Of a stretch of DNA of 6,416 nt, positions 5,916 through 6,416 are shown in pieces. This stretch comes from Thermaceae bacterium. GTDB taxonomy: Bacteria > Deinococcota > Deinococci > Deinococcales > Marinithermaceae. The translations under genes were made by a program, and so were the position numbers. How positions within the stretch are numbered: the first letter of the stretch is position 1; each line of letters opens with the position of its first letter. A model generated the notes under the pieces. It did no database searches. It was not told the DNA's origin and saw nothing but the letters and a program-made list of their open reading frames with translations. The DNA lies in assembly GCA_027023115.1 (NCBI GenBank), contig JALVWZ010000405.1, positions 1-6,416 of the forward strand, read 5' to 3'.

Positions 5916-6251
5916 ATGACTAACGCGGAACTGCTTGCCGAAGTTCTGGAACTGGTCAAAAAATACGACCCCCAGCCCGACGAAGAGCTGTTGGCGGCTC
6001 TGGTGGCCCGCTACGCCGTAGTGTTTCGCAACGCCGACGCCAAGTTCGTATCTTGCTCAGAAAAGAGCGAGCTCGAGCGCGTGAAGAAGAGCTTCCTGCT
6101 CGACCGTCTCAAGATCGACATGGACGACGCGGAAATGGACGAGCTCCTCGCCGAGGTCTGCGAGCAGATGAAGGGCGAGCGGCGCAAGCACCGCGGCGTC
6201 TTCTACTACCTGCTCACCAAAAAGCTGGGCAAGCGCGACGCCTTCGTCTGA
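5916..6251 (+). CDS. DUF2853 family protein, copy 2
   Basis: This encodes 111 residues, full length for DUF2853. It shares with copy 1 the opening MTNAELLA, the VSCS motif, a VKK-x-FL helix, VCEQMK, and the C-terminal signature GVFYYLLTKKLGK ending AFV. By hand about 66 of 110 aligned positions are identical. The most divergent part is the segment after the VKK helix (residues about 62-80), where copy 2 is strongly acidic (KIDMDDAEMDELL) and carries one extra residue, while copy 1 has LGLKDGPKLEAAI. This suggests the two copies may have different partners or ligands. AGGAGG at 5903-5908 lies 7 bases before the ATG. Promoter and terminator are separate from copy 1. No signal peptide is present and function is unknown. 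Confidence 0.9.
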   Translation: MTNAELLAEVLELVKKYDPQPDEELLAALVARYAVVFRNADAKFVSCSEKSELERVKKSFLLDRLKIDMDDAEMDELLAEVCEQMKGERRKHRGVFYYLLTKKLGKRDAFV

Positions 6252-6270
6252 CCCGCGAGCAATGCGGCTT

Positions 6271-6292
6271 GGCTCCCCACATCTGGGGAGCC
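6271..6292 (+). terminator. Hairpin downstream of DUF2853 copy 2, lacking a T tract
   Basis: A perfect 9-bp stem, GGCTCCCCA (6271-6279) with TGGGGAGCC (6284-6292), encloses the 4-base loop CATC, 19 bases after the stop codon. Position and stability fit an intrinsic terminator, but the sequence that follows is TGTCCCCGG rather than a T run. One explanation is that the insertion sequence beginning at about 6293 displaced the T tract. Alternatively the hairpin works without one or belongs to the element. Confidence 0.6.
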
Positions 6293-6332
6293 TGTCCCCG
6301 GACAAACACATCTGAGACACCTCAAATAAAAT

Positions 6333-6366
6333 GTGGGGACCACTCCAGGAGAGAGGAGGTCCCCAC
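6333..6366 (+). repeat. Inverted repeat that partly covers the transposase ribosome-binding site
   Basis: GTGGGGACC (6333-6341) and GGTCCCCAC (6358-6366) are perfect 9-base inverted repeats separated by 16 bases. The AGGAGG at 6354-6359 overlaps the start of the right arm, and the ATG follows 2 bases after the arm. In an mRNA starting upstream this fold would partly sequester the ribosome-binding site. Some insertion sequences, for example IS10, are known to limit translation of read-through transcripts in this way. Confidence 0.65.
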
Positions 6367-6368
6367 GG

Positions 6369-6416
6369 ATGCAGCTTACAACGGTTGGCAAGGAGATATG
6401 GAGAGCGGCAAGAAAG
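6369..6416 (+). CDS. Probable transposase, first 16 codons only
   Basis: ATG at 6369 follows AGGAGG (6354-6359) at a 9-base spacing, and the frame is open to the window end: MQLTTVGKEIWRAARK. The peptide resembles the helical opening of DDE-type transposase helix-turn-helix regions, but 16 residues are too few for a family assignment. Half of the bases are G or C and two of the codons are AGA, both unlike the host genes in the window. A host gene of foreign origin is the alternative. Confidence 0.45.
   Translation, partial: MQLTTVGKEIWRAARK

Larger units (their letters stand above)
6293..6416 (+). mobile_element. Probable left end of an insertion sequence (partial)
   Basis: From about 6293 the sequence changes character. 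It starts TGTCCCCGGACA, an end-like motif with internal dyad symmetry, continues through AT-richer non-coding bases, and leads into a ribosome-binding site and a coding start at 6369 that runs off the window. The coding start is about 50 percent GC, clearly below the neighbouring genes, and uses AGA for two of its arginines. The boundary is placed at 6293 because the hairpin of the preceding gene ends exactly there; this is inference. The right end and any target duplication are outside the window, so the family cannot be fixed. Confidence 0.45.

Overview
The window looks like chromosomal DNA from a high-GC, strong Shine-Dalgarno bacterium, most plausibly the Deinococcus-Thermus phylum (Meiothermus/Oceanithermus-like Thermales). 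This is inferred from the GC-rich coding style, a candidate leaderless start, many small lipoproteins and secreted proteins, and a marked excess of CTCGAG. No sequence here proves the genus. There is no gene-free stretch longer than about 300 bases and no rRNA, tRNA or CRISPR signature.

Region A (1-4270, minus strand) reads as one transcription unit of three secreted products: a GlpQ-type glycerophosphodiester phosphodiesterase (4270-3098), a very large lipoprotein of unknown function with N-terminal Ig-like repeats and a C-terminal PKD domain (3049-491), and the N-terminal part of a glycoside hydrolase family 5-like secreted protein (447 to beyond base 1). Gaps are 48 and 43 bases with no terminator between them. 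The common theme is cell-surface or extracytoplasmic hydrolysis and binding.

Region B (4271-5381) holds a small lipoprotein on the minus strand (4849-4328) with its own intrinsic terminator. It is divergent from a cytoplasmic thioredoxin-fold protein with a CPGC active site on the plus strand (about 4932-5381).

Region C (5382-6292, plus strand) holds two tandem paralogues of the DUF2853 family, about 60 percent identical by hand alignment. Each has its own strong ribosome-binding site and its own hairpin terminator, and the second has a very good extended -10 promoter. They therefore look like independently expressed duplicates rather than one operon.

Region D (about 6293-6416) appears to be the left end of an insertion sequence. 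A non-coding end abuts the hairpin of the second DUF2853 gene, an inverted repeat overlaps the ribosome-binding site, and the first 16 codons of a probable transposase are about 50 percent GC and use AGA arginine codons unlike the neighbouring genes.

The best leads are the large orphan lipoprotein with its secreted hydrolase partners, the DUF2853 duplication, and the IS/terminator junction. I did not find convincing evidence of a wholly new defence or mobile system.
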